64,000 nucleotides of DNA from Marisa cornuarietis (taxonomy: Eukaryota > Mollusca > Gastropoda > Architaenioglossa > Ampullariidae). The translations under genes were made by a program, and so were the position numbers. Every line of letters begins with the position of its first letter. The first letter of the stretch is position 1. Positions 62,305 through 64,000 of the stretch are shown here, one piece after another. The stretch spans positions 560,501 to 624,500 of the forward strand of contig SMMW01000141.1 in NCBI GenBank assembly GCA_004794655.1, in the 5' to 3' direction. Under the pieces are notes generated by a model that was not told the origin of the DNA, ran no database searches, and saw nothing but the letters and a program-made list of their open reading frames with translations.

Positions 62305-64000
62305 GCGAACGTGAACAACAACTGACCACGAAAACTACTCTCTACAGGAGACAACTCGCTTTCATGAACACAGAGGAGACGCCATGGAACACAGACGTCT
62401 ATGATCTTAGATAGTCTGTGTCGTGGAATCGATCCTGAAAACAATGAAAGGTCCGGGCACGCGTGAAACGAGATAACGAGTTTGCAGGATCACGTGATAA
62501 TTAAACTGGTCGATTTGAAAAACTAGTCTTTTGCTATAAAACAGGGGACTTTTCATTCGAACGAAACAGAATGCTTGTACCGATTTTTGCAGAAATTCAA
62601 ATGAAACTGCAAATATAAACATACCTACCTATACCTACATACACACATGTATTGATCTAGACATGCCTTTCAGAGGAAGAGGTTGTATAATTAGGAGTTG
62701 AGTGATGAAAGATAATTAAGTTCCGAGGAGAAATATGGGTGCAAAGGATATGATTTATTGTGCTAGCTAAATAATTCTTGTTTCAGTTCGGACTGGTCTT
62801 TTGGTCAGTATAAATATATATCTATAAGCATATAAACTTATACATGTAAATATTTTGCTAGCAGTTTTGCTTTCTTTTACTTATGACGCCATGTTTTTAG
62901 TCTGGCACTCACACTCCGGGAAATGGTGCCTTTGCACGCTTGTTTTGAAGCGTTGTTATAGACCGATTCCTATTATAATTCACCAGCAACACTACGCAAG
63001 CAGACCATGGGTGCATCTCGCGAACTTGTTGTGCACCATGTGGACAGGCAGGTGAAATTCGCCCCTTGGTAACAGCCGTTCTTAACGGAGCAAAGTATCG
63101 AAGCGTCGAAGTCCCGAAGTGCCCCAAAGTCCCATCGTACTGGTAACACTTTTAGCAAAGTAAGTTTTGACTGAGATAACATCTTGTTTAAAGATCCTGT
63201 GTCCCAACCGTTCGTCCCAGAAACCGTTGCTTTCTTATGGCCTTCACACAACTATGTCAAACTTGATCAAATGTGCCGCAACATTTACCCGGTTAGAGAA
63301 GGACAGAAGACGGATACAGAATGTTGGCAACCAGCCAACATTCACATTCACACGGAGGTGTTGTGTGCCCAGCTTTGATAACGAAATGGAAAATACACGT
63401 GGTATTATTTCACACGAGCAAGACCAAGGTAAAAATAAAAAAAATCATCCTGTATTTGCTATGTGCCCAGTTTCTGCTGCTCAGAAGGTAAAATTAAAAA
63501 GGAAACGCGCACGCACGCACGCACGCACGCACACACAGTAAGAGAGGGGAGAGATTGACCACAATACACAAAATCATTTCACGTATAGAATGATTGGTAT
63601 TCATCTGAAAAGCTCGGCGTTGTATATTCCCTCTGGAGACTGCAGTGCAGTTTAGTGACAAGGATGACAAAACCCCTCCATTTATAGTCGTAGGGGTGGG
63701 GTGGGGTGGAGTGATGGGGGCAATGGCTGACCCCATTATGCTTGCATGCGTTGTATAGTGCAGGCAACGAACTGGGCCACGTGGAGAACGCCTCACCAGG
63801 GAGAAAGCTTATTTACACGGGGCTGCAGCGTTCATCGACTTTCTTCTCTTTGCCTACTTCTACAGACACCGGACACAGCCTGACATGACAAATGTCCAGC
63901 GTACAGTCATACCTCTCGACCATCGGTCTCTAGACACCGAGGAGGGGTAAAAGTTTGAGGAAGGATGTGTTGTGTAGCGGTGGTGGTGGGGAGGAGTAGA
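62305..64000. other. Right end, no gene supported
   Basis: No recognisable coding exon, RNA or element apart from an ACGC/AC simple repeat at 63505-63537. Confidence 0.5.
63505..63537. repeat. ACGC/AC simple repeat
   Basis: About six ACGC units running into AC units. Confidence 0.9.

Overview
The window is animal nuclear DNA: AT-rich, with long introns, GT-AG splicing, LINE fragments and small inverted-repeat transposons. It is dominated by one gene on the minus strand, the chromatin remodeller CHD1. I reconstructed 40 coding exons from position 57321 (start codon) down to 7490 (stop codon). Every splice phase is compatible and the model gives about 2018 residues. Protein divergence, LINE types and a repeat core that I remember from mollusc genomes suggest an invertebrate, most likely a gastropod or other mollusc. 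That placement is inference.

Layout, left to right. 1-1160 has no gene I can support, but holds an NRF1-like palindrome and a 24-bp perfect palindrome. A tRNA-Ser(AGA) lies at 1165-1246 on the plus strand. 1247-7489 is non-coding and must contain the CHD1 3' UTR. 7490-57321 is CHD1. Its introns carry much of the interest: an intronless ORF with psq, CENPB-like and PHD domains, lying behind an in-frame splice acceptor in intron 36 (14468-15890); a 49-bp minisatellite (13651-14203); a three-copy repeat over a 5' splice site (18471-18560); a degenerate hAT-like transposon in intron 18; several LINE 3' ends; a Rex1/CR1-type LINE split by a Tigger-like MITE in intron 5; and a piggyBac-like MITE in intron 1. 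The CHD1 promoter should lie around 57350-57900. 57900-64000 has no gene I can support; it carries simple repeats, a perfect 63-bp duplication and a decayed LINE 3' end with an RNase H domain.

How it fits together. CHD1 has an acidic/Ser-rich N-terminus, tandem chromodomains, a two-lobed SNF2 ATPase, a SANT-SLIDE DNA-binding region, a CHCT (DUF4208) domain and a long disordered His/Arg/Gly-rich tail. The candidate novelty is that the tail could be exchanged, by alternative 3' exon use, for a transposase-derived DNA-binding and PHD module encoded inside intron 36. The sequence permits this splice in frame but does not prove that it happens.
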